64,000 nucleotides of DNA. Source: Parasphingorhabdus sp048269865. GTDB taxonomy: Bacteria > Pseudomonadota > Alphaproteobacteria > Sphingomonadales > Sphingomonadaceae. Positions 18,301-25,954 of this stretch are shown here, one piece after another. Location: NCBI RefSeq assembly GCF_048269865.1, contig NZ_JBLWUA010000008.1, positions 1-64,000 of the forward strand, in the 5' to 3' direction. Below the pieces are notes generated by a model that saw nothing but the letters and a program-made list of their open reading frames with translations, was not told the origin of the DNA and made no database searches. Every line of letters begins with the position of its first letter. The stretch's first letter is position 1. The position numbers and the translations under genes are program-made.

Positions 18301-21300
18301 GACGGCGTGTTCATCGGCGGCGGCGGCTTTGAAAATTCCGTTTTCAACACCGAATCCAGCGACCTCACCATCTCGACACAGGGCGACAATTCGCGCGGCT
18401 TCGTCGTGAGTCAGTTCATCGCGGGTGACGTCAGCACCACGACCGGTGCCATGAGCAATATCACCGTCACAACCGAAGGCACCGATGCGCACGGCGTCTG
18501 GATCGGCACCAGCGCCGACGGCGCGATGGTCGACTCCAGCAGCTCGCTCAGCGCCACGAATCTCGACATTTCCACACAAGGTATCGGGGCACGCGGTTTC
18601 TACCTCGCCGAACTGACGGGCGACATGACCGACAGCGATTTCACGCTCCAGCTGACCGAGAGCAGCATCGCCACCAGCGGCGACGATGCCATCGGGCTCG
18701 AGCTGTGGGGTGTTGATGGCGCGATCAGTGGCTCGACCAATACGGTCACCGTGGTCAATGTCGATGTTGCGACTACGGGTGACGGCGCGCATGGCTGGGT
18801 GGTCGGCAAGGGGCTGGATGATTTCAGCCTGACCGACGATTTCTTCTATGACGGTATCGCCATCTCGACCTCGGGTGCTCTCGCCCACGCGCTGTATTTG
18901 CGCCCGGGTGCGCAGTTCACCTTCACCGAAGACACCAACCTCACGCTCGATGCGACCGGCGCGGGTTCCTATGAATTGTTCGTCGGAGCGGATGCGCAGT
19001 TCGCGCTGCTGAGTGGGGCGCTGCGCCAATCGGATAATAGCTTCGCCGACGCACGGATCGTCGGAATGCTTTCGGGTGGCGGTTCGATCGGCTCGGTGAC
19101 GGTAACCGGCGGCACGATCGCCCCCGGCAACAGCATCGGCACTTTGACGGTCAACGGCGACCTGACCTTCGATGCGGGTTCGGTGTTCGAGGTGGAAGTC
19201 GACGATCAGGGGAATGCCGACCAGTTGGTGGTGAACGGTGGCGTCACGCTGGGCAGTGCGACGCTCGACGTGGTCGAGGCGGGCACCTTCGCAGGGGACA
19301 ACCCGTTCGAGTACATCATCATCGATAACGATGCCGCCGATGCGGTGAACGGCACGTTCGGCACGATCCAGAACGATTACGCCTTCCTTACACCCACCGT
19401 CAGCTACACCGGCGGCACGGGCAACGACGTGCTGCTGACGCTGACGCCGAACGACGTCGGCGGGCCGCAGGGCTGCAGTCCCGATCCCGCCGGCGCAGAT
19501 GTTGATGTCGTCTGCACCGGTGTCGATCCTGATGGCTTCAAGGGACCAGCGGCGAGCGTCTTGGTCGAAAGCGGGGCGGTCGTAACGAATACTGCTGCGG
19601 ATGCTTTTTCCCGCACCACGATTGAAACGCTGGGCGAGGCGGTCGAGGTTCGCAACGAAGGCACGCTCAGCCTGATCTATCGCAACAGGGACGATCTCCT
19701 TCTCGCCCATGTTGGCGTGAACGGGTTGTTCGTCAACGAAGAGAGCGGCTTGCTAGAGGTCGATGGCGGGGACGAAGCGGGTTTCGCCCTCGGCAATGCG
19801 GGTGCCACTCTGATCAACTACGGCACGGCCAGGGGCGTGTTCAGTCACAATTCGCATGGCTTCCGCACTCTGGGCGGCGGGGTGATCCTAAATGCCGAAG
19901 GCGCGCTGATCGATATTACGATCGAGCCCAATGATGACGCGTCGTCATCCATCAGCGATGCGACAGAAGGCCTTAGCAACGCGTTTGCCGGCAGCGAGAT
20001 TACCAATGCCGGTACCCTGCGCATGGTCGGGCCTGCCGACCAGGGTTATGTCATCGGTATCAGGACCGAATTTCCCACTTCACCCAACACTATCGTCAAC
20101 ACCGGGACAGGTCTGATCGAGGTCAGCGGCTCTTTCGCCCGTGGCATCTCGGCGAACGACGGCGATATCGTCCGCAATGACGGCACCATCGTGATCGAGG
20201 CGCTCGGTCCGGTGAGCACCGAAAACGATCCCACGTCCCTAGTCCACGGCCAGGGAATCTCCACCAGCGGTTCGATCGTCCAGGGCCGCCCCGTCGGTCC
20301 GGTCACCACTGTCACCAACACCGGTTCGATCATTCTTCGCGGAGACTCCTCGGTCGGCGTCTCGCTGTCGTTCAACGATGTTCTCGACAACTCCGGACTG
20401 ATTAACTCTTTTGCCGGTGGATATGTTCGTCGCGTGAGCGGCGGCACTCCTATTTCGATCCTGTCGGGCTCGCCTGGTGTCCAGATGAGCAACAACGCGA
20501 TCCTCAACAACACCGGCGAAATCATCGCCGAACACGAGAGTTCGTCGGCGGTGACCATCGGCGACGAAGTTCCGGACGATTTCTTCGATCCCGCCGCCAC
20601 CCGGGTCAACAATAGCGGGCTGATCCGCGGTGCGGCACACGGGATCAATGCCTTCGGTAACCGCGAAGGTGCAGCCTCGACGATCGTCAATAGCATGGGC
20701 GGCGTGATTGCAGGCACCGGTGCGACGGCCACGGGCATTTCCGGCACACGGCTGGCGATGGACATCGACAATGCCGGTACGATCACCGGCGCGGGCGGCA
20801 CGGCCATCATGCTCGGCGATTTCGACGACACGGTGCGCCTGCGCTCGACCAGCGTGGTCAACGGCGACGTGCTGCTGGGCGGCGGTTCGGACAGTCTGCA
20901 AGCCGACGAAGGCATGCAGCTCAATGGCGACCTGCGCTTCGGCGATGGCGACGACAGCTTCGTTTACACCGGCAAACTTACGGTTGGCGGCATCACCGAT
21001 CTTGGCGCTGGCGACGACTTTGTCGGCAGTGGCGGGCCGGGGTCGCTATTCACCGGTGATATCCAGCTGGGCGCTGGCAACGATACGATCGGCATCGCCA
21101 ACGGCGCGCTCAACGGCACTGCTTTCCTCGGCGCGGGCAACGATATCATCAACCTCGTCACGCTCGACTATGATGTGGCGGTTAATGGCGGCGATGAGGA
21201 AGACACCGCGCGCTATCTGGGCGATGGCACCACCACCTCTGCCACGCTGGACCTGAACGCGTTCAACTTCACCAGCGTTGAGGTGTTCCAGCAAGGCCCG

Positions 21301-24300
21301 ACCTTCGGCGGCGAGGATGTCGAGATCACCGTGACCGGCGATGCGTCCGTCTTCGAGCGCTACGAGATACTCGGCGGCACTCTCGTGATGAACGGGGCCA
21401 TTCCGGATCTCGATATCTTTGTTGGAGCGGACGCACGGATCGGCGGAAACGGCACCCTCGGTTCGCTGACCAGCACCGGCGGCACGATCGCCCCGGGCAA
21501 CAGCATCGGCACTTTGACGGTCAACGGCGACCTGACCTTCGATGCGGGTTCGGTGTTCGAGGTGGAAGTCGACGATCAGGGGAATGCCGACAAGCTGGTG
21601 GTGAACGGCACCGTCACGCTCGGCGGGGCGACGCTCGACGTGGTCGAGATGGGGACGTTCGCAGGAAGCGACCCGTTCAACTATACCATCATCGACAATG
21701 ACGCGGCCGATGCCGTCAACGGCACGTTTGGCACGATCCAGAACGATTACGCCTTCCTCACACCCACCGTCAGCTACACCGGCGGCACAGGCAACGACGT
21801 GCTGCTGACGCTGACGCCGAACAACGAGGTGGTGGACGGCTGCACCATCCAGGGCCGCACGATGATCTGTACCGGCGATCAGTCGGACGGCGTCTATGTG
21901 GACGACAGCGACGATGTCGACGCGCTGATCGTACGCGACCTGACGACTGATATTATCGGAAGCGCCTCTGCGATCGAGTTTGAGCGCGACACCGGCCCGA
22001 TTTCGCTCACTGCGGACGATACGGTGACGATGCAAAACACGCGCGGGATCATCGCGCATATAACCGATGATAATGATGTTAGCGATGCCGATATCGTCGT
22101 CGATGCGCAGATCGATACGATCTCCGCCTACGACGCACCAGCGATTCAGGCGATAAACGAAGGCTCGGGCGATATTACCCTCAAGTTTTCCGGCGCGATG
22201 ACGTTGATCAACGCGAACAGGATCGACCCGCTCATCCTGGCGAAAGGGATGGGCAACAACATAGTCGATTTCGTGGGCGGCTCGCTCGAACAGGTGGACA
22301 GCACTGGCCCGTCTACCCGTTATGATGCCAGCGCAGCAATCCTGGTCGGGGGTGTAGGTGCCGCATTCAACAGGGTAACCAGTGCCGGCGATATTACCAC
22401 GGGTAGTGACCATTATTCGGGCATCTACGCGGCCACTTACGAAACTGGCGGGGCGGTCATCAACCAGACCGGTGGTACGATCCGTACGATGGGAGACGCT
22501 TCGGTCGGCATTATGGTCGAGCATGCGGGCGGCTTTATTCCGAACAGTCAACTGGGCCACATAGCCGACATTACGATTTCAGGCTCTATCCTGACCGAGG
22601 GCGGAGCCAGCTCCGCCGCGAGCGGAGGACGAGACATTTATGCAAACGGCATTCTGATTTCGGCCGTCGAAGCCAATCCGGGCGCGATATTGAACGGTGG
22701 CACCAATCCGACCGCCACGATCGAGATCACCGAGACCGGACGCATCGTCACCCAAAACTCGTCCGCGATTACCACCGTTAAGGAGGGCAGCGTCGACACA
22801 GACACTCTCGTTCCGCTTCCGATCGATTTCACCGTTACGATCGCCGGCACGGTCGAGCGGTCCAACGCAACCGATATCGCGCTCGATTTGTGGGACGGCG
22901 ACGATACGGTCACCATCGCGGCCACCGGGTCGGTAGTCGGCGCTGTGCTCACCGGCAACGACGACGATCTGGTCACCAATGCGGGCAGCATCAACGGCGC
23001 GGTCGACCTGGGCGCGGGTAACGACACGATCGTTCTTCTTCCCACCTATTCGGTCACGGGCCTCATCGACGGCGGTGACGGGACCGATAGCTTCATACTC
23101 GACGGCGCGGCAGGCACATCGGGACAGATCGCGTTGCTGCAAAGCAATACCGCCCGCGCCACCAACTTCGAGGATATCCGCAAACGCGGTGCGGGCATGT
23201 GGACGATCACCGGCGACGATGTCCCGGCCGGTCTGCCGCTGCCGACCGGCACGATCGAGGCCGGTACGCTGCGCGTCTACGCCAATATTCCGGGGCTTGA
23301 TCTGATCGTTCAGCCGGGCGCGCGGCTGTCGGGTACCGCTAGCATCGGTTCGGTAACGCTGACCGGCGGCATCTTGTCGCCAGGGGCCGGCGAGAGCAGT
23401 GCCGAGCCCGACGGGTCGGGGCAAGCTATTGCCGCCGCGCCTGCGGCGGATGCTCCATCAGCGCCAGAGGCTGCGGCTTCGGTTGCTGCGGTCGCAGCGG
23501 CACCGGTTGCGGCGGATGCCGCCGCGCAAACCACAGCGCCTGCCGCTACCGGCATTGCCGGTCAGGGCCGCGGCGACATGATCGTCGACAATGCGCCCCA
23601 GCGCGTGGAGTTCGCCGAGCAGCAGCCGCACGCCGGTTCGCCCGAGATGGTCGAAAACCAGCCGCAGGTCACCGCCCCGCTCTTCGCCGACAATGCGCCG
23701 CAGCCTGCTGCGCCGGTCACGCCCCAGGCCGGGCTGAGCCCGGTCGGCACGCTGACGATCAACGGCGATCTGACGATGGATGCAAACTCTTTCTATGTGG
23801 TCGACGTGCGCGACGATGGCGGCAGCGACCAGGTCATCGTCAACGGCGTGGTCACGCTTGGCGGCGCGACGCTGTCGATCGGAGAAATCGGCAACTTCAC
23901 CGGCGATGATCCGTTCAACTATCTGATCATCGACAATGATGCGGCGGATGCCGTGAACGGTGTCTTTGGCACCATCACCAACCAGCTGGCATTCCTGACA
24001 CCGACGGTGGCCTATGATGCAGGAGACGGCAACGACGTGGCGCTGACGCTGACCCCGAACAATGGTCCTACGCCAACGCCTACTCCAACCCCAACGCCCA
24101 CACCTACTCCAACGCCTACCCCAACACCGACACCGACACCGACACCTACTCCAACTCCAACCCCAACGCCAACGCCTACTCCGACCCCGACGCCCACTCC
24201 GGGACCATTGTTCCCGACGGCAGCCCAGACCTTCAACCAGACCGGGGCGGCAGTGGCACTGGACGGCTTTGACCGGACCGCAGGCTCGGATGCCGATACG

Positions 24301-25287
24301 GTCTATATGAATGTGCTGTTCTCGACCATGCCGGGCGCGCTGCGGGCGTTCGATACCTCCTCGGGCGAGATCTATGCGAGCCTGCTCGCCGACAGCCTGG
24401 ATGACGGCATGGCCCGCACCGACCGGCTGGTGGCGCGTGCCCATGAGGCCTTCGGGGAAGGCTGGGGCATGTGGGGCGGCATCAGCGGCCGCACCGGCTC
24501 GATCGATGGCGACGGCAATGCCGCCAATGCCGGCCATGACGGCTATGGCTTTGACCTGGGCCTCGACTATCGCGGCACCGGCAACGCCTGGGCGCTGGGG
24601 GCCAGCTTTGGCTATCTGCAGAATGATCTGGAGCTCACCACGCGCAACAGCAGCGCCGACAGCGATGGCTGGCATGTCGGCGCCTATGGCCGCTATGGTA
24701 CCGGCGGTGCGGGCCTGACCGCTACGGCTGCGATCAGCTATGCCAACAGCGAGGCAGACGTTACCCGCGGGATCAATATCAACCGTCTTGCCCGCATTGC
24801 CAAAGGATCGGTCGATATCGACACCTTCGCCATCGAGGGCGCGCTTCGCTATGGCGTGGAAATGGCAGATGGCTGGTCTCTGGGACCGGTCGTCTCGGTC
24901 CACCATGCCAGCAGCGACCTTGGCCGCTTTGCCGAAAGCGGTGCACAGAGCCTGAACCTTTCCAGCAGAGGGGCAACCGACAAGCGCACCCGTTTGGGCG
25001 CCGGTGTCTTTGCAAACTGGCAGGGCAGCCGGGGCGGTCTCGATGCGAGCGCGCAATATGTCGGCGGCGATGGCAGTTTCGCCGAGGTCGGCACCGCCTT
25101 TGCCGGTGCGCCCGGTATCACCACGCCGGTCCGCTCGCCGCTGACCAATGCCACAGGCGGCCTGTTCACCGTCTCCGGCGAATATGACCTTGGCGGCAAC
25201 TGGAGCATCGGCGGCTCGATCCGCAGCCTCATCACCAACGACGAGCAAAGCGCCGCAGGAAACGTCTCCATCGGATGGAAATTCTGA
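15328..25287 (+). CDS. giant type V autotransporter with three concatenated passenger units
   Basis: About 3319 aa. The ATG at 15328 follows AGGGGAA; the longer frame from a TTG at 15307 has no Shine-Dalgarno sequence. Signal peptide to about residue 45 (ATLATMLAAPSPAAAQ). The passenger is rich in NSGTI/TNTGSI-type beta-helix repeats. It is built from three units, each opening with a Cys pair ending in CTG and closing with a module GGTIAPGNSIGTLTVNGDL...NDVLLTLTPN (19081-19455, 21451-21825, 23743-24063). An Ala/Pro-rich insert (about 23390-23740) splits the third module. A 22-unit Pro-Thr tract (24067-24201) then leads into the C-terminal beta-barrel (24209-25284), which ends in GWKF. The passenger should be displayed on or released from the cell surface; adhesion is inferred, not shown. 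Confidence 0.9.
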   Translation: MSMGTAEPNSATIFSKLRTTCSMASLATATLATMLAAPSPAAAQQKTPGNDPECPIVDGVATCTGDVSGGIVAGVGSPVFDTLNVGNLSGPIAPAGILGIGLYKVDGDLTVNIADDVIIETYDDPNIEGFGQGILAVVDNGFDLTINTGASIRSDGNGSPIVGIEAAVYNGFGNVDVTNRGNITAFSDFPSASAITAFSDQSTGSIRVNNSGNLSASSGGTGERDRVTSGIFAYHVLGGNDIDVVNSGSIDVSVTTSDIDSNGFAAGIVSYAFGDPTNTRISNTGSISATGPFASGIATFTQNLSPSTPSTVSITNDGTIRTTENEGGYGILAQSNGTAVDMNVFNRATIQMDSPDGAVSGIFSRSVALNATSRVENYATMTGSGFNLRGIGISAFGAPAGGTYDFTVINQADFDFDAGATIGITAFATAEDNVTAAITNSGNFNFTSGIGTLSSGIRATFDTVDNSANGADGLSTLTIDNSGNIFMGTGNALLASADQMTITNSGTLSTTGANSDAVILSGIDKDSTLAFSTTADITTSGAGSAAVRLNGNNLSDSGISEITRVVTVEKARLADYAKNVIADYINSGGNDVAPGSALPRDPSSQNRPDGSAFYNRFTVGDRALIESDGGQAAIISQPNLYIEFGRDVTNGLGALLSASSGAAGILGNYATALLAHGATLASSSNGAPLFGVTADDNHSAYVGLVDVIAETDGDNSIAFDFGSALNSVGAFQSGASADGVGTSITTFGDNSHAIRFGPGESSTFTATIMATAIATSGNGARGVAIDGGANSSVSVALGDSSLITGGMDSDAIHIGVGGSSDVLLLLQNSTVATTGGGSDAIDIPQLANGSIGDAVIIDSDIATEGDDARGFVLAELGGDTSSRTAFIANSSFTTQGDGSTALLFDAFGENSNSTTSIFGTTITTAGSNARGIDHGLDGDSSSASITIENTTVTTTGATNAGAMIFEGTVDVGSAFTILLTDLGLSTVGTDSDGVFIGGGGFENSVFNTESSDLTISTQGDNSRGFVVSQFIAGDVSTTTGAMSNITVTTEGTDAHGVWIGTSADGAMVDSSSSLSATNLDISTQGIGARGFYLAELTGDMTDSDFTLQLTESSIATSGDDAIGLELWGVDGAISGSTNTVTVVNVDVATTGDGAHGWVVGKGLDDFSLTDDFFYDGIAISTSGALAHALYLRPGAQFTFTEDTNLTLDATGAGSYELFVGADAQFALLSGALRQSDNSFADARIVGMLSGGGSIGSVTVTGGTIAPGNSIGTLTVNGDLTFDAGSVFEVEVDDQGNADQLVVNGGVTLGSATLDVVEAGTFAGDNPFEYIIIDNDAADAVNGTFGTIQNDYAFLTPTVSYTGGTGNDVLLTLTPNDVGGPQGCSPDPAGADVDVVCTGVDPDGFKGPAASVLVESGAVVTNTAADAFSRTTIETLGEAVEVRNEGTLSLIYRNRDDLLLAHVGVNGLFVNEESGLLEVDGGDEAGFALGNAGATLINYGTARGVFSHNSHGFRTLGGGVILNAEGALIDITIEPNDDASSSISDATEGLSNAFAGSEITNAGTLRMVGPADQGYVIGIRTEFPTSPNTIVNTGTGLIEVSGSFARGISANDGDIVRNDGTIVIEALGPVSTENDPTSLVHGQGISTSGSIVQGRPVGPVTTVTNTGSIILRGDSSVGVSLSFNDVLDNSGLINSFAGGYVRRVSGGTPISILSGSPGVQMSNNAILNNTGEIIAEHESSSAVTIGDEVPDDFFDPAATRVNNSGLIRGAAHGINAFGNREGAASTIVNSMGGVIAGTGATATGISGTRLAMDIDNAGTITGAGGTAIMLGDFDDTVRLRSTSVVNGDVLLGGGSDSLQADEGMQLNGDLRFGDGDDSFVYTGKLTVGGITDLGAGDDFVGSGGPGSLFTGDIQLGAGNDTIGIANGALNGTAFLGAGNDIINLVTLDYDVAVNGGDEEDTARYLGDGTTTSATLDLNAFNFTSVEVFQQGPTFGGEDVEITVTGDASVFERYEILGGTLVMNGAIPDLDIFVGADARIGGNGTLGSLTSTGGTIAPGNSIGTLTVNGDLTFDAGSVFEVEVDDQGNADKLVVNGTVTLGGATLDVVEMGTFAGSDPFNYTIIDNDAADAVNGTFGTIQNDYAFLTPTVSYTGGTGNDVLLTLTPNNEVVDGCTIQGRTMICTGDQSDGVYVDDSDDVDALIVRDLTTDIIGSASAIEFERDTGPISLTADDTVTMQNTRGIIAHITDDNDVSDADIVVDAQIDTISAYDAPAIQAINEGSGDITLKFSGAMTLINANRIDPLILAKGMGNNIVDFVGGSLEQVDSTGPSTRYDASAAILVGGVGAAFNRVTSAGDITTGSDHYSGIYAATYETGGAVINQTGGTIRTMGDASVGIMVEHAGGFIPNSQLGHIADITISGSILTEGGASSAASGGRDIYANGILISAVEANPGAILNGGTNPTATIEITETGRIVTQNSSAITTVKEGSVDTDTLVPLPIDFTVTIAGTVERSNATDIALDLWDGDDTVTIAATGSVVGAVLTGNDDDLVTNAGSINGAVDLGAGNDTIVLLPTYSVTGLIDGGDGTDSFILDGAAGTSGQIALLQSNTARATNFEDIRKRGAGMWTITGDDVPAGLPLPTGTIEAGTLRVYANIPGLDLIVQPGARLSGTASIGSVTLTGGILSPGAGESSAEPDGSGQAIAAAPAADAPSAPEAAASVAAVAAAPVAADAAAQTTAPAATGIAGQGRGDMIVDNAPQRVEFAEQQPHAGSPEMVENQPQVTAPLFADNAPQPAAPVTPQAGLSPVGTLTINGDLTMDANSFYVVDVRDDGGSDQVIVNGVVTLGGATLSIGEIGNFTGDDPFNYLIIDNDAADAVNGVFGTITNQLAFLTPTVAYDAGDGNDVALTLTPNNGPTPTPTPTPTPTPTPTPTPTPTPTPTPTPTPTPTPTPTPTPTPTPGPLFPTAAQTFNQTGAAVALDGFDRTAGSDADTVYMNVLFSTMPGALRAFDTSSGEIYASLLADSLDDGMARTDRLVARAHEAFGEGWGMWGGISGRTGSIDGDGNAANAGHDGYGFDLGLDYRGTGNAWALGASFGYLQNDLELTTRNSSADSDGWHVGAYGRYGTGGAGLTATAAISYANSEADVTRGININRLARIAKGSVDIDTFAIEGALRYGVEMADGWSLGPVVSVHHASSDLGRFAESGAQSLNLSSRGATDKRTRLGAGVFANWQGSRGGLDASAQYVGGDGSFAEVGTAFAGAPGITTPVRSPLTNATGGLFTVSGEYDLGGNWSIGGSIRSLITNDEQSAAGNVSIGWKF
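19081..19455 (+). repeat. autotransporter internal module, copy 1
   Basis: Co-linear with 21451-21825 (offset 2370 bases, no gaps). About 100 bases from 19118 are almost identical between the copies, far more than the protein would require, so the duplication is recent or kept by gene conversion. It encodes an autotransporter-associated beta-strand repeat that ends one passenger unit. Confidence 0.9.
21451..21825 (+). repeat. autotransporter internal module, copy 2
   Basis: Second copy of the module at 19081-19455. The segment NDYAFLTPTVSYTGGTGNDV is identical in both. A more diverged third copy lies at 23743-24063. Confidence 0.9.
24067..24201 (+). repeat. Pro-Thr dipeptide tract (22 units) in the autotransporter
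   Basis: Twenty-two successive Pro-Thr codon pairs with varied third bases form a stiff linker between passenger and barrel. The 6-base period could allow length change by slippage without a frameshift. Confidence 0.9.
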
Positions 25288-25403
25288 GGAGATAACGCAT
25301 GGAACTGGCGGCGGGAGCATGTTTCGAATTTGGGACAGCTGCCAATATTGACTGGTGCTCCCTTACCGGCGGGCTTAGTATACCGGCAATCAGGAGGCGC
25401 TGG

Positions 25404-25952
25404 TTGTCGGGTACACTGGACCATAAGAAATTGATGGCGAGCTGGCAAAAGGGTGACCGCGACGCTGGCGATAAGCTGTTTGCAAAAATTCATCGCGAGT
25501 TGCGGCAGATTGCCGCTGCCAAACTGGCACAGGAACACAGCAGCTCGCTTTCGACCGGAGACCTGATCAACGAAGCGGTGATCAAGATATCGCGGCTGAC
25601 CGAACTTGAGTTCATGAACAAGGCGCATATCCTGGCGCTGGCGTCACGGATCATGCGGCAGATACTGGTGGATCACGCCCGCGCCAAAGGCCGGGACAAG
25701 CGGCAGCATCAGAAGGTCACGCTGATCACCAATATCGCCGAATGGAAGGAACCGGTTGCGCTGACGGAACTGGATTTGCTGCTTGACGAGCTCAAGGAGA
25801 TTGATCCCCAGCGGGCGGACATCGTGGAGATGCGGTTCTTCGGCGGCATGTCGATCGCAGATATCGCGGTGGTGCTGGACATATCGGAAGCGACGGTCAA
25901 TCGCCGCTGGGCGGCAACCCGTGCATGGCTCCATGACCGGCTAAGCGAATAA
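25404..25952 (+). CDS. ECF-like RNA polymerase sigma factor (Sig-70 X6 type)
   Basis: 182 aa from a TTG at 25404, six bases after AGGAGG; the frame can also start at the ATG at 25299, which follows GAGGAGATAACGC and would add 35 unconserved residues. Region 2 is LMASWQKGDRDAGDKLFAKI to about residue 80, with STGDLINEAV where classical ECF factors have the acidic DAED segment. Region 4 holds MRFFGGMSIADIAVVLDIS and TVNRRWAATRAWL, a helix-turn-helix for the -35 element. This subgroup is often encoded beside a Hanks-type kinase, as here. No anti-sigma factor is present. It lies between the autotransporter and the kinase, suggesting one signalling locus. Confidence 0.85.
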   Translation: MSGTLDHKKLMASWQKGDRDAGDKLFAKIHRELRQIAAAKLAQEHSSSLSTGDLINEAVIKISRLTELEFMNKAHILALASRIMRQILVDHARAKGRDKRQHQKVTLITNIAEWKEPVALTELDLLLDELKEIDPQRADIVEMRFFGGMSIADIAVVLDISEATVNRRWAATRAWLHDRLSE

Positions 25953-25954
25953 TC

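Noticed and set aside
18151..19710. Very long minus-strand frames inside the autotransporter gene (also 21046-22560, 23458-25320)
   Set aside because: They are by-products of the codon use of the real gene; they lack start signals and family motifs.
24012..24236. Minus-strand Gly-Val repeat frame
   Set aside because: It is the complement of the Pro-Thr tract, not a gene.
15328..25287. Direct repeats in this region as a CRISPR array
   Set aside because: The repeats are coding, long, unequally spaced and lie inside one reading frame.
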